Part shown: positions 1 through 12,829 of the stretch, piece by piece | Position numbering within the stretch: the stretch's first letter is position 1 | Layout: every line of letters begins with the position of its first letter | Assembly (NCBI RefSeq): GCF_041380365.1 | Contig: NZ_CP159981.1 | Location: 2,294,001 to 2,358,000, forward strand | Direction: 5' to 3' | DNA length: 64,000 nt | From: Buchananella sp. 14KM1171 | GTDB lineage: Bacteria > Actinomycetota > Actinomycetes > Actinomycetales > Actinomycetaceae | Program-made: the position numbers and the translations under genes | Notes under the pieces: model-generated | What the model was told of the DNA's origin: nothing | What the model saw: the letters and a program-made list of their open reading frames with translations, nothing else | Database searches by the model: none

Positions 1-1
1 G

Positions 2-589
2 TTCTTCAAGGGCGAGGAGGTCACCAAGCGCACGCCGGAGGACCGCCGCCGCATGGGCCGCGTGGTCTCCGTGGTGTTCCAGTCGCCGGCGACGGCGCTG
101 AACGCCCGCATGACGGTCAAGGACCAGCTGATGGACCCGCTGCTGGTGCACAAGATCGGCACCCCCGCCGAGCGGCACGCCCGCGTCCGCGAGCTGATCG
201 CCATGGTCGGTCTGCCGGACTCCTCGCTGAGCGCCCTGCCGGGCCAGCTCTCCGGTGGTCAGCGCCAGCGCGTGGCTATCGCCCGCGCGCTGTCCCTGAA
301 CCCGGACGTGATCATCGCTGACGAGCCGACCTCGGCGCTGGACGTGTCCGTGCGCGCCCAGATCCTCAACCTGCTGACGGACCTGAAGTCCCAGCTCGGT
401 TTGGCGATGGTTTTCATCAGTCACGACATCCAGACCGTCCGCTACGTCTCGGACCGGATCGTCGTCATGAACAAGGGACGGATCGTGGAGGAGGGACCCG
501 CCCAGCAGGTGCTGGAGAACCCCACCAACGCCTACACCCGCACGCTGCTCGGTGCGGCCCCCTCCCTGCTCCACCCCGCTAAGAACTAA
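2..589 (+). CDS. Peptide-type ABC transporter ATP-binding protein, C-terminal part (5' truncated)
   Basis: This is the ATPase subunit that would energise a peptide-family (Opp/Dpp-type) importer at the inner face of the membrane. The reading frame is open from base 2, so the start and the Walker A motif lie outside the window. Visible in order are the Q-loop (VFQSP), the signature LSGGQRQRVAIARAL, Walker B VIIADEPTSALD, the switch histidine in ISHD, and the C-terminal NPTNAYTRTLLGAAPSLL segment typical of oligopeptide/dipeptide ATPases. The lyase gene follows 18 bp downstream in the same direction. Sialic acid is imported by peptide-type ABC systems in some bacteria (SatABCD-like), so I infer sialic acid or a sialoside as the substrate. 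The family call is firm; the substrate is an inference from neighbours. Confidence 0.9.
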   Translation, partial: FFKGEEVTKRTPEDRRRMGRVVSVVFQSPATALNARMTVKDQLMDPLLVHKIGTPAERHARVRELIAMVGLPDSSLSALPGQLSGGQRQRVAIARALSLNPDVIIADEPTSALDVSVRAQILNLLTDLKSQLGLAMVFISHDIQTVRYVSDRIVVMNKGRIVEEGPAQQVLENPTNAYTRTLLGAAPSLLHPAKN

Positions 590-607
590 GCAAAGAAAGG
601 GCAAACC

Positions 608-1525
608 ATGACCATTAAGGGTGTTGTCCCCCCGGTAGTTACCGCACTGGACGCCGCCGGCAATTTCGACCGTCCCTCCTTCGACCGCAACATCGAGCGC
701 ATGCTGGCCGCCGGCGTGCACGGCCTGTTCGTGCTGGGCTCCTCCGGTGAGGTCGTCTTCTCCTCGGACGCGCGCCGTGACGAGATCGTGGACGCGGCCG
801 TGGAGACCACGGCCAAGCGCGTGCCGGTGATCGTCGGCGTGATCGACATGCAGACCGAGCGCGTGATCGAGCACGCCCGCCGCGCGGTGGCTCACGGCGC
901 CGACGGTGTGGTGGCCACGGCCCCGTTCTACGCGCTGGGCGGCGAGGCCCAGGTGCGTCGCCACTTCGAGCTGCTGGCTCAGGCGGTGGACGTGCCGGTT
1001 TACGCCTACGACATCCCGGTGTGCGTGCACACCAAGCTGAGCGTGGACCTGCAGATGCAGCTGGCCAAGGACGGCACGATCCAGGGTGTGAAGGACTCCT
1101 CCGGTGACGACGTTTCCTTCCGTCGCCTGCTGCTGGCCAACCGCGAGGCTGGCGAGCCGTTGGCGCTGCTGACCGGCCACGAGATGGTCGTGGACGGCGC
1201 CTACCTGGGTGGCGCCCACGGCGCGGTGCCGGGCCTGGCCAACGTGGACCCGGCCGGTTACGTGCGCCAGTGGGAGGCCTACCAGGCCGGAGACTGGGCC
1301 ACGGTGGCCGCAGAGCAGGACCGCCTGACCGAGCTGATGGACATCGTGTTCGTCACGAGCGGCCTGGCCGGTTTCTCCGCCGGCGTGGGTGCGTTCAAGA
1401 CCGCGCTGCAGCTGCTGGGAGTCTTTGAGACCAACCGCATGCCGGAGCCCGCCACCACCATGGAGGGCGCGAACGTGGAGGCCGTGGCGGGCGTGCTGCG
1501 CCGCGCCGGCCTGCTGGAGGACTAG
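608..1525 (+). CDS. nanA: NanA/DapA-family aldolase, probable N-acetylneuraminate lyase
   Basis: A 305-residue class I aldolase of the dihydrodipicolinate synthase/N-acetylneuraminate lyase superfamily. In this operon it should cleave N-acetylneuraminate to N-acetylmannosamine and pyruvate in the cytoplasm. The sequence shows the carboxylate-binding loop GSSGE at residues 44-48, the catalytic tyrosine Y134 in YDIP, and the Schiff-base lysine K162 in GVKDSSGD, all at family positions. The ATG is preceded by a purine-rich AAAGAAAGGG site. The downstream NanK- and NanE-like genes, which handle N-acetylmannosamine and its phosphate, argue for NanA over DapA. The sequence has diverged from classical NanA (YDIP, not YNIP or YNVP), so a related sugar-acid aldolase is possible. 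Confidence 0.8.
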   Translation: MTIKGVVPPVVTALDAAGNFDRPSFDRNIERMLAAGVHGLFVLGSSGEVVFSSDARRDEIVDAAVETTAKRVPVIVGVIDMQTERVIEHARRAVAHGADGVVATAPFYALGGEAQVRRHFELLAQAVDVPVYAYDIPVCVHTKLSVDLQMQLAKDGTIQGVKDSSGDDVSFRRLLLANREAGEPLALLTGHEMVVDGAYLGGAHGAVPGLANVDPAGYVRQWEAYQAGDWATVAAEQDRLTELMDIVFVTSGLAGFSAGVGAFKTALQLLGVFETNRMPEPATTMEGANVEAVAGVLRRAGLLED

Positions 1526-1528
1526 AAG

Positions 1529-2428
1529 ATGCTGCCCCCGTACGTGGTTGGCGCCTACGCCGCCGAGCCTGCGCCCCGCGAGCCGTGGTACGAGGCCCTG
1601 GCCGCCCAGGACTGGGTCTGCGGGCTGGAGATTCCCTGGCCGGGCGACCTCGCTGAGAACACCGGCTGGCTGGCGAAGTACCTGCCCGCGCGCTTTGACT
1701 CCACGGTGATCACCGCGATCCCGGGGACGATGGTGCGCATGGGCGCCGATCCCGTGCGGGGGCTGGCATCCCCTGACCAAGAGGGGCGCAAGCGCGCCCT
1801 TGCCGACGTCGCCGAGCTGCGTGACGGGCTTGCCCGCCTGTGCGACGCGACCGGTTTCGCGGCCGCCCGGTGGGTGCACCTGCACTCCGCGCCGCGCCAG
1901 GTGGCCGACGCTGCCGCCCTGGCCGCCTCCCTGGAGGAGCTGAGCGGCTGGGACTGGTGCGGGGCGAGCCCGGTGATCGAGCACTGCGACCGCTTCGTGG
2001 CCGGGCAGCCGCCCCAGAAGGGATTCCTGCCGATCTCTGCGGAGCTGGACGCGGCGGCTGCGGCCGGCACGGGAGTGTCCATGAACTGGGGCCGCTCGGC
2101 CATCGAGGCGCGCAGCGGCGCGGTGGTGGCTGAGCACATCGCCGCAGCCGCAAGGCGGGGCCTGCTGCGCGGCGTGATGTTCTCCGGTGCAGGCGAGGCG
2201 GAGAACTACTACGGCAAGTCCTGGGAGGACCTGCACCTGCCGCTGGCGGCCGACGAGCCCACCAGCCTGCTTGACGACGCCGAGGTGCTGCGCTGCGCGG
2301 CGGCCTGGGGCGAGCAGGCCCCCGCCTACGTGGGGGCCAAGATTCAAGCCCGCGCCGAGTGGGACGTGGAGCGCCGCCTGAGCGCGGCCCGCCGCGCATA
2401 CGACGTGTTAGCGGCCCGGGAGGCGTGA
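1529..2428 (+). CDS. DUF4862-like TIM-barrel protein of the sialic-acid operon
   Basis: A 299-residue protein of unproven function that looks like the DUF4862 family. It lies 3 bp after the lyase stop and 5 bp before the NanK start, so it is translated with the sialic-acid genes. It has no signal peptide or membrane segment. Segments such as LEIPWPGDL, VHLHSAP, VIEHCDRF, VSMNWGRSAIE and MFSGAG, spaced along the chain with conserved-looking acidic and histidine residues, resemble the strand ends of a xylose-isomerase-like TIM barrel, as in sugar isomerases and epimerases. I infer a cytoplasmic enzyme acting on a sialic-acid derivative. The context is clear; the family name is from memory and the reaction is unknown. 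Confidence 0.6.
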   Translation: MLPPYVVGAYAAEPAPREPWYEALAAQDWVCGLEIPWPGDLAENTGWLAKYLPARFDSTVITAIPGTMVRMGADPVRGLASPDQEGRKRALADVAELRDGLARLCDATGFAAARWVHLHSAPRQVADAAALAASLEELSGWDWCGASPVIEHCDRFVAGQPPQKGFLPISAELDAAAAAGTGVSMNWGRSAIEARSGAVVAEHIAAAARRGLLRGVMFSGAGEAENYYGKSWEDLHLPLAADEPTSLLDDAEVLRCAAAWGEQAPAYVGAKIQARAEWDVERRLSAARRAYDVLAAREA

Positions 2429-2433
2429 GGAAG

Positions 2434-3417
2434 ATGCGATACGTACTGGCGATGGACATCGGGGGCACCAAGATCGCCTCCGCCCTCATCCCGCTCGAGG
2501 GGGATGGCGGCGCGGCCGGCGGGGCGGCCGGCGGAACGTCGTCCACCGGTAGCGGAGCGCCGCAGGTGCTGGCCAAGGCGGAGGTCGCCACGCAGGCCAT
2601 GGAGGGCGGCGCCGCAGTGCTGGCCCGGGTGGTGGCGTTGGCGCTCTCCCAACTGGAGGCGGCACTGGGCCTGCCCGGGGGCGGCGAGGTAGTGGCCATC
2701 GGCGTCGGCAGCGCCGGCGTGGTGGACACCGCCACCGGCACCATCACCTCCGCCACCGGCACCATGCCCGGCTGGGGCGGCACCGAACTGGGGCGCGCCC
2801 TGCGCGAGGCCACCGGCCTGCCCGTGACCGTGATCGGCGACGTGGGCGCCCACGCCCTGGGCGAGCACGTCTTCGGGGCCGGGCGCGGTTACCCCTCCAC
2901 CCTGGTCATGGGTCTCGGCACCGGTATCGGCGGCGCCCTGGTAGAGGGAAGCACGGTGCAGGTGGGCGCCCACAACGTTGCCGGCCACATCGGGCACGTG
3001 CACCACGCGCTGGCCGCCGGGCGAGACTGCTCCTGCGGCCGCCAGGGACACCTGGAACCCATCGCCTCCGGCAGCGGCATCGCCGCAGAGTACGCCCGCC
3101 TGAGCGGGCGCGAGGCGACCGGGCGGGAGGTGGACGACCTGGCCGAGGCCGGCGACGCTGTGGCGCTCCAGGTGGTGCGGACCGCCGGGCGCGCCACCGG
3201 GGAGAGCCTGGGCAGCCTGGCAAACATCCTGGATCCCGGCGTGATCGTCCTGTCCGGCTCGGTGGTCAACTCCGGGCGCACGTGGTGGAACGCCGTCGAG
3301 GCCGGGTGGAAGGACCAAGCAATGGACCCCGTGGCGGGCACCCCGCTGGTGCGCGGCGAGCTGGGCGGCAAGGCCCCGCTGCTCGGGGCGGCGGTTGCCA
3401 CCGGCCTGCTCGACTGA
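2434..3417 (+). CDS. nanK: ROK-family sugar kinase, probable N-acetylmannosamine kinase
   Basis: A 327-residue ROK-family kinase that would phosphorylate N-acetylmannosamine to N-acetylmannosamine-6-phosphate. The phosphate loop DIGGTK is at residues 7-12. The GDVGAHALGEH sugar-binding segment and VMGLGTGIGGAL follow. The ROK zinc site is present as GHIGHV...CSCGRQGHLE, with histidine in place of the third cysteine, a known variant. I use the ATG at 2434, which begins MRYVLAMDIGGTK; an ATG 75 bp upstream in the same frame would add a non-homologous leader inside the previous gene. A Gly/Ala-rich insert lies near residues 22-40. The position between the lyase and the epimerase supports NanK, but ROK specificity cannot be read from sequence alone. 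Confidence 0.82.
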   Translation: MRYVLAMDIGGTKIASALIPLEGDGGAAGGAAGGTSSTGSGAPQVLAKAEVATQAMEGGAAVLARVVALALSQLEAALGLPGGGEVVAIGVGSAGVVDTATGTITSATGTMPGWGGTELGRALREATGLPVTVIGDVGAHALGEHVFGAGRGYPSTLVMGLGTGIGGALVEGSTVQVGAHNVAGHIGHVHHALAAGRDCSCGRQGHLEPIASGSGIAAEYARLSGREATGREVDDLAEAGDAVALQVVRTAGRATGESLGSLANILDPGVIVLSGSVVNSGRTWWNAVEAGWKDQAMDPVAGTPLVRGELGGKAPLLGAAVATGLLD

Positions 3418-3477
3418 CCGCTCGGACCCACCCGATAGCGGCAAGACTTTGGCTAAACAGACGCAATGGAGGAAACC

Positions 3478-4155
3478 ATGCACCCGATGATCCAGGCCCT
3501 GCGGGGCAAGCTGATCGTCTCCTGCCAGGCATACCCCGGTGAGCCGCTGCGCCACCCGGAGACCATGGCGCAGATGGCCCTGGCCGCCGAGCGCGGGGGA
3601 GCGGCGGCCATCCGCTGCCAGGGCCTGGCAGACATCTCCGCTATCAAGGGCCAGGTCAAGGTGCCCGTGATCGGCCTGTGGAAGGAGGGCGACGAGGGCG
3701 TCTACATCACCCCGACGCTGCGCCACGCCCGCTCGTGCTCCTGGGCCGGCAGCGACATCGTGGCCATCGACGCCACGCGCCGCCCCCGCCCCGACGGGCT
3801 GACCTTCGCGCAGGTGGTGGAGGCGCTACACGCCGACTCCGTGCTGGTGATGGCCGACTGCGGTTCCATCGAGGACATCCGAATGGCCGCGCAGGCCGGG
3901 GCGGACATCCTCTCCACCACCCTGGCCGGCTACACCGGCGAGCGGCCCAAGACCGCCGGACCCGACCTGGAGCTGCTGCGCCAGGCGGTGGCCGAGTTCC
4001 CCGACCACCCGGTCATCTGCGAGGGCCGCGTCCACACCCCCGCCCAGGCGGCCGAGGTGATGGCAGCCGGAGCCTGGGCCGTCGTGGTCGGCACGGCCAT
4101 CACGCACCCCACCTCCATCACCGGCTGGTTCCGCACCGCCGTCGAAGGGCAGTAG
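3478..4155 (+). CDS. nanE: N-acylglucosamine-6-phosphate 2-epimerase
   Basis: A 225-residue TIM-barrel enzyme converting N-acetylmannosamine-6-phosphate to N-acetylglucosamine-6-phosphate, the last sialic-acid-specific step before amino-sugar catabolism. Family landmarks are LIVSCQAYPGEPL at the N-terminus, AAIRCQGLADI, PVIGLWKEG, VAIDATRRPRP, MADCGS, ILSTTLAGYTG and ICEGRVHTP. The ATG at 3478 has GGAGG at 3469-3473 with ideal spacing. An in-frame ATG at 3466 sits upstream of that ribosome site and is rejected. The gene lies 60 bp after nanK and is the last of the cluster. Genes for the next steps (nagA, nagB) are not in the window. Confidence 0.93.
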   Translation: MHPMIQALRGKLIVSCQAYPGEPLRHPETMAQMALAAERGGAAAIRCQGLADISAIKGQVKVPVIGLWKEGDEGVYITPTLRHARSCSWAGSDIVAIDATRRPRPDGLTFAQVVEALHADSVLVMADCGSIEDIRMAAQAGADILSTTLAGYTGERPKTAGPDLELLRQAVAEFPDHPVICEGRVHTPAQAAEVMAAGAWAVVVGTAITHPTSITGWFRTAVEGQ

Positions 4156-4312
4156 CTCAGGGCAGCGAACATCGGTGTCTTGGCGCGTCGGGCCCTGCCC
4201 GGCGCGCCAAGCCCTTTGCGGCTGCGACTGCTGCTGCGGCGGCGCAGTGGCCGGGCGCGGTGCGGTGCCGGCCGCGACTGGGCGGGAGGAACGTCGTCCA
4301 GCCCGGGCCGCG

Positions 4313-4318
4313 TAGAAT
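4313..4318 (+). promoter_or_regulatory. tyrS: Possible -10 element of tyrS
   Basis: TAGAAT lies 51 bp before the tyrS GTG, in an otherwise GC-rich stretch that separates tyrS from the sialic-acid operon. No convincing -35 is visible, so this is a weak proposal based on the -10 match alone. Confidence 0.35.
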
Positions 4319-4368
4319 CGGGGCGGTGCGCCAAAAGGCGCGCGCAAACACAACGTAAAGGAATAGAC

Positions 4369-5637
4369 GTGAGCGACATCCTGGATGAACTCCAGTGGCG
4401 TGGACTGCTGCAGCAGCACACCGACTTGGACGCGCTGCGCGAGGCGCTGTCCGCAGGGCCGATCACGTTCTATACCGGCTATGACCCCACCGCAAAGTCG
4501 CTCCACCACGGGCACCTGGTCCAGCTCATCGTCATGCGCCACCTGCAAAACGCCGGCCACAAGCCGATCGCCCTGGTGGGCGGAGCCACCGGCCTCATCG
4601 GCGACCCGCGCATGAGCGGCGAGCGCACCCTGAACGAGGCCGACGTGGTGGCCCAGTGGGCGCAGGCGCTGCGCGAGCAGATCGCCCGCTTCCTCTCCTT
4701 CGAGGGAGACAACGCCGCAGTCATGGTCAACAACTACGACTGGACCGCGCCGATGAGCGCCATCTCCCTGCTGCGCGACCTCGGCAAGTACTTCCGCCTG
4801 GGCACCATGATCGCCAAGGACACGGTGGCGCGGCGCCTGGCCAGCGACGAGGGCATCTCCTTCACCGAGTTCTCCTACCAGCTGCTGCAGGCCAACGACT
4901 TCCTGGAGCTCTACCGCCGCCACGGCGTCACCCTCCAGACCGGCGGCAACGACCAGTGGGGCAACCTGCTGGGCGGCGTCGAGCTGGTGCGCAAGGCCGA
5001 GGGCGCTAGCGTGCACTGCCTGACCACCCCGCTGATCACCAAGGCCGACGGCACCAAGTTCGGCAAGTCCGAGGGCGGGGCCGTCTGGCTGGACCCCGAG
5101 CTGCTCAGCCCGTATGCCTTCTACCAGTTCTGGCTGGGCGCGGACGACGCCGACGTGGTGCGCTTCTTGAAGGTCTTTACCTTCCTGTCCCGCGAGGAGA
5201 TCGAGGAACTGGCGGAGGCGACTGCGCAGCGCCCCAAGGCGCGCGAGGCGCAGCGGGCCCTGGCGCGCGCGGTCACCGAACTGGTGCACGGCGCCCAGGC
5301 GCTGGCCGATGCCGAGGCAGCCACGGCGGCGCTGTGGGGCGGCGGCGACCTGCGCGCGGTTTCCCCGGCCACGCTGCTGGAGGCGATCGCCGGCCTGGAG
5401 GTGGGCGAGCTGGAGCTGGGCGAGGCCACCATCGTCGACGCGCTGGTGGCCACCGGTCAGGAAAAGGGCCGCAACGCCGCACGCAAGACCATCGCCCAGG
5501 GCGGGGCCTACATCAACAACGAGAAGGTGGCCGACGACGAGCGCGTGCTGACCACGGACGACGTGCTGCCCGGTGGGCTCATCCTGGTCCGCAAGGGCCG
5601 GCGCAACCTGGCCGTGGTCAAGGTAGTGGGCGCCTAG
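4369..5637 (+). CDS. tyrS: Tyrosyl-tRNA synthetase
   Basis: A 422-residue class Ic synthetase that charges tRNA-Tyr, with the usual bacterial length. The HIGH-equivalent motif is HHGHL at residues 46-50, YTGYDP precedes it, the KMSKS-equivalent is KFGKS at 230-234, and a C-terminal S4 RNA-binding domain occupies about 355-420 (ARKTIAQGGAYINNEKV). I choose the GTG at 4369, preceded by AAAGGAA, because the family N-terminus SDILDELQWRGL begins there; a longer in-frame reading from 4180 is Arg/Ala-rich and non-homologous. In mycobacteria tyrS sits just upstream of the TPR/HAD/tlyA cluster. Here that cluster resumes at 21.3 kb, with the rRNA operon and two surface-protein genes between. Confidence 0.97.
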   Translation: MSDILDELQWRGLLQQHTDLDALREALSAGPITFYTGYDPTAKSLHHGHLVQLIVMRHLQNAGHKPIALVGGATGLIGDPRMSGERTLNEADVVAQWAQALREQIARFLSFEGDNAAVMVNNYDWTAPMSAISLLRDLGKYFRLGTMIAKDTVARRLASDEGISFTEFSYQLLQANDFLELYRRHGVTLQTGGNDQWGNLLGGVELVRKAEGASVHCLTTPLITKADGTKFGKSEGGAVWLDPELLSPYAFYQFWLGADDADVVRFLKVFTFLSREEIEELAEATAQRPKAREAQRALARAVTELVHGAQALADAEAATAALWGGGDLRAVSPATLLEAIAGLEVGELELGEATIVDALVATGQEKGRNAARKTIAQGGAYINNEKVADDERVLTTDDVLPGGLILVRKGRRNLAVVKVVGA

Positions 5638-5735
5638 TCGGTCTCCGCGACGGCGCGGGCCTCCCGGCGGGTGGAACCACCCGGCCCCTCGAGGGCGGGG
5701 GAGGACCGGTGACCGGGGGTGCAGCCAGAGCACTG

Positions 5736-5773
5736 CGGTGGGGGCGGCGGGAAGATTCCCGCCGCCCCCACCG
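5736..5773 (+). terminator. Hairpin terminator after tyrS
   Basis: An 18-bp perfect inverted repeat (arms 5736-5753 and 5756-5773) of the form CGGTGGGGGCGGCGGGAA with its complement lies about 100 bp after the tyrS stop. It is followed only by GTCGTTT, so the U tract is weak. It separates tyrS from the rRNA promoter region. Confidence 0.65.
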
Positions 5774-5846
5774 GTCGTTTCCGGCGAGTTTTCGTTGGAA
5801 TCCCGGGCGAAACGGGTGCGTGTGCCTCAGCTCACCTCGAAACGAT

Positions 5847-6205
5847 TTGACGAAGGGGGGTTGGGTGCGTGTAAGTTATTCCCCGTTGCCGAGAGCGCGG
5901 AAAGCGCCAAGGCGGCCACCTCTTCCAAGTTCTAGCAAGGCTGTGGACAGCTTTGCCCGGAACAGGAAGGCCATTCCGTTGGGGTGCTGGTTCTGTTTGG
6001 GGCTGGTGTTCTGGTGGGTGTGGGTGTTGTTTGGGAACTCAATAGTGTGTGGTTTGTTTTTTGTTTAGTGTTTGTTTTTTGGGCTGACTGTTTTGGTTGG
6101 TCTGTTTTGTTTGCCTGGCCTTTTTGGTTGGGTGTTGTTTTTGTCAGGGTTTCTGGCAGGGGCTTTGGCTGGCTGGCCTGTTTGTGGGTTGGTTGGTTTT
6201 GGTTT
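5847..6205 (+). promoter_or_regulatory. rRNA operon promoter and leader
   Basis: This gene-free stretch precedes 16S. A -35-like TTGACG is at 5847-5852 and a -10-like TAAGTT at 5872-5877, with a long 19-bp spacer, so the assignment is tentative. From about 5980 the + strand becomes strongly G/T-rich. It contains TTTGGGAACTCAATAGTGTG near 6028-6048, a block of the kind found in actinobacterial rRNA leaders. The G/T richness matches the 16S-23S spacer and complements the A/C-rich trailer after 23S, as expected of precursor processing stems. Open frames read through here are by-products of that composition. Confidence 0.55.
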
Positions 6206-11290
<5,085 letters not shown>

Positions 11291-11339
11291 AAACACACAA
11301 ACAACACACGAAACAACAAACCCGAACACAACACCACAC

Positions 11340-11367
11340 GCTCACACCCCCTATACGGTTACAAACC
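11340..11367 (+). other. 3' arm of 23S precursor processing stem
   Basis: Pairs with 8093-8120. It sits in the A/C-rich trailer between 23S and 5S, so 5S is released separately from the 23S precursor stem. Confidence 0.75.
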
Positions 11368-11385
11368 CACCAAGGGTTAAAACAC

Positions 11386-11504
11386 GTGCGGCGGTCACAG
11401 CAGCAGGGAAACGCCCGGCCCCATACCGAACCCGGAAGCTAAGCCTGCCAGCGCCAATGGTACTGCACCCGCCAGGGTGTGGGAGAGTAGGACACCGCCG
11501 CCAC
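11386..11504 (+). rRNA. rrf: 5S ribosomal RNA
   Basis: About 119 bases beginning GTGCGGCGGTCACAGC, with the conserved core CGGCCCCATACCGAACCCGG, CAGCGCCAATGGTACTGC and GGGTGTGGGAGAGTAGG. The ends pair as GTGCGGCGG with CCGCCGCCAC. It is the last gene of the rrn operon. Ends are approximate by a few bases. Confidence 0.95.
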
Positions 11505-11517
11505 CAACCACAACACA

Positions 11518-11560
11518 ACGGCCCCCGTAGCGCGAACCAAACCGCAGCAACGGGGGCCGT
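11518..11560 (+). terminator. rrn operon terminator hairpin
   Basis: An 11-bp perfect inverted repeat (ACGGCCCCCGT at 11518-11528 and ACGGGGGCCGT at 11550-11560) lies 14 bp after 5S. No T tract follows, so termination may rely on the stable stem or on Rho. Confidence 0.6.
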
Positions 11561-11648
11561 CCCCACACCCACAAACACCCAACCCCCTGCGTCACTAAAG
11601 ACGCACGACTCAAGTGACAAAACCAGCCACACCCACCACACCCGGAAC

Positions 11649-12545
11649 GTGAAACTCGACGCTCGAAACCCCAACACGACGAAAACCAGGGCCAAACGTC
11701 GAGCCGAAGACCCAAACGTCGAGACGAAGGGGCAAACGTCTAGTTGACTGGGGGACCCGCGCACCAAGCCGGGAGCGCGTCATCAACCAAGCCAGCCAAG
11801 ACCACCCGACTCGGAACGTGAAACTCGACGTTCGACACCCCAACTAGACGTTCGAAGCTTCAACTCGACGAAAACCAGGGCCAAACGTCGAGTTGAAGGG
11901 CTGAATGTCGAGTTGAAGTGCCCAACGTCTGGTTGACTGGGGGACTGGCCCACCAAGCCGGGAGCGCGTCTTTAAATGACCCAGACAGGGCCACTCCACC
12001 CGGAGCGTGAAACTCGACGTTCGAAACCCGAACTAGACGTTCGAAGCTTCAACTCGACGAAAACCCGGCCCAAACGTCGAGACGAAGGGGCAAACGTCGA
12101 GGCGAAGGGCCAACCGTCTAGTTGACGAACCCAACGTCGAGACGAAGTGGCAAACGTCTAGTTGACGGGGGCTCGTCATTAACTAAGCCAGCCAGAGCCA
12201 CCGCACCCGGAGCGTGAAACTCGACGTTCGAAACCCCAACTCGACGTTCGATGCCTCAACTCGACGAAAGACCAGCCCAAACGTCGAGGTGAAGGTCCAA
12301 ACGTCTAGTTGACGAACCCAACGTCGAGACGAAGTGGCAAACGTCTAGTTGACGGGGGCTCGTCATTAACTAAGCCAGCCAGAGCCACCGCACCCGGAGC
12401 GTGAAACTCGACGTTCGAAACCCCAACTCGACGTTCGATGCCTCAACTCGACGAAAGACCAGCCCAAACGTCGAGGTGAAGGTCCAAACGTCGAGGTGAA
12501 GGTCCAAACGTCGAGGTGAAGGTCCAAACGTCGAGTTGACTTGGG
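11649..12545. repeat. Five tandem units of inverted 11-bp motifs downstream of rrn
   Basis: Five diverged tandem units begin with GTGAAACTCGACG at 11649, 11818, 12007, 12214 and 12401, spaced 169, 189, 207 and 187 bp apart. Units 4 and 5 are almost identical. In each unit the first half carries AACTCGACGTT or AACTAGACGTT copies, and the second half carries their reverse complements AACGTCGAGTT or AACGTCTAGTT. A transcript of either strand could therefore fold each unit into a long hairpin. Unit ends share GACGGGGGCTCGTCATTAAC or CAAGCCGGGAGCGCGTC. The open frames across the tract (rich in TSTFG and RRLD on the minus strand) are repeat translations with no start context. The function is unknown. 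Confidence 0.9.
12466..12540. repeat. 20-bp tandem repeat at the end of the rrn-distal array
   Basis: Three exact copies of AAACGTCGAGGTGAAGGTCC start at 12466, 12486 and 12506, followed by a partial variant at 12526. They extend the last unit of the larger array, as expected from replication slippage. There are no spacers, so this is not CRISPR. Confidence 0.9.
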
Positions 12546-12571
12546 GGACCGGCGCAGCGGCCGGGCGGGCA

Positions 12572-12747
12572 TTGCGCAAACGGTTGAGCCCTTGTGGTTC
12601 CGCTTCAGTCCCTGCTGTAGCGCTCTTAGCTTTCTTGCACCTCTTGTGGCGCTACGGGGCCGTCTAAAGGTGCAATAGGTCGCCCAACGCTGTAAGAGCT
12701 GCAACAACGGCTTAATGACTACGACAAAGGCGCAATCGTTTGCGCAA
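12572..12747. repeat. Nested stem-loop element, copy A
   Basis: A 176-bp element bounded by TTGCGCAAACGGTTG (12572-12586) and CAATCGTTTGCGCAA (12733-12747), which pair at 14 of 15 positions with the last as G-T. Inside lie further nested arms: GCTCTTA with TAAGAGC, and TTGCACCT (12635-12642) with AGGTGCAA (12668-12675). The same outer arms bound copy B at 39637-39790 with a different interior. No protein-coding potential is convincing. It could be a non-autonomous mobile element or a structured RNA. Confidence 0.7.
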
Positions 12748-12809
12748 GGCCCCGGTTGGTGGCTGCGCGCAACCCGGCGATGCTAAGGCACGGAGCGATC
12801 GCGCCGGCC

Positions 12810-12829
12810 GGTCGCATGTACCCCGACCG
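12810..12829. repeat. GTACCCCGACCG block, copy A
   Basis: GGTCGCATGTACCCCGACCG matches GGTCACATGTACCCCGACCG at 39966-39985 at 19 of 20 bases. Similarity extends on both sides (about 57 bp compared). It follows nested stem-loop copy A by 63 bp. The remainder of 12748-12978 shows nothing else I can identify. Confidence 0.75.

Noticed and set aside
608-1525. Dihydrodipicolinate synthase (dapA) annotation
   Set aside because: The fold and motifs are shared, but the NanK and NanE neighbours and the peptide-type transporter favour sialic-acid catabolism over lysine synthesis.
12466-12540. Possible CRISPR array
   Set aside because: The 20-bp units are directly adjacent with no unique spacers, and no cas genes are present. 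The 33- and 34-bp arrays fail for the same reason.
11351-12707. Several minus-strand open frames rich in TSTFG, RRLD and GCGGCGW segments
   Set aside because: They are translations of the tandem repeat array. None has a ribosome site, and the same amino-acid blocks recur because the DNA repeats.
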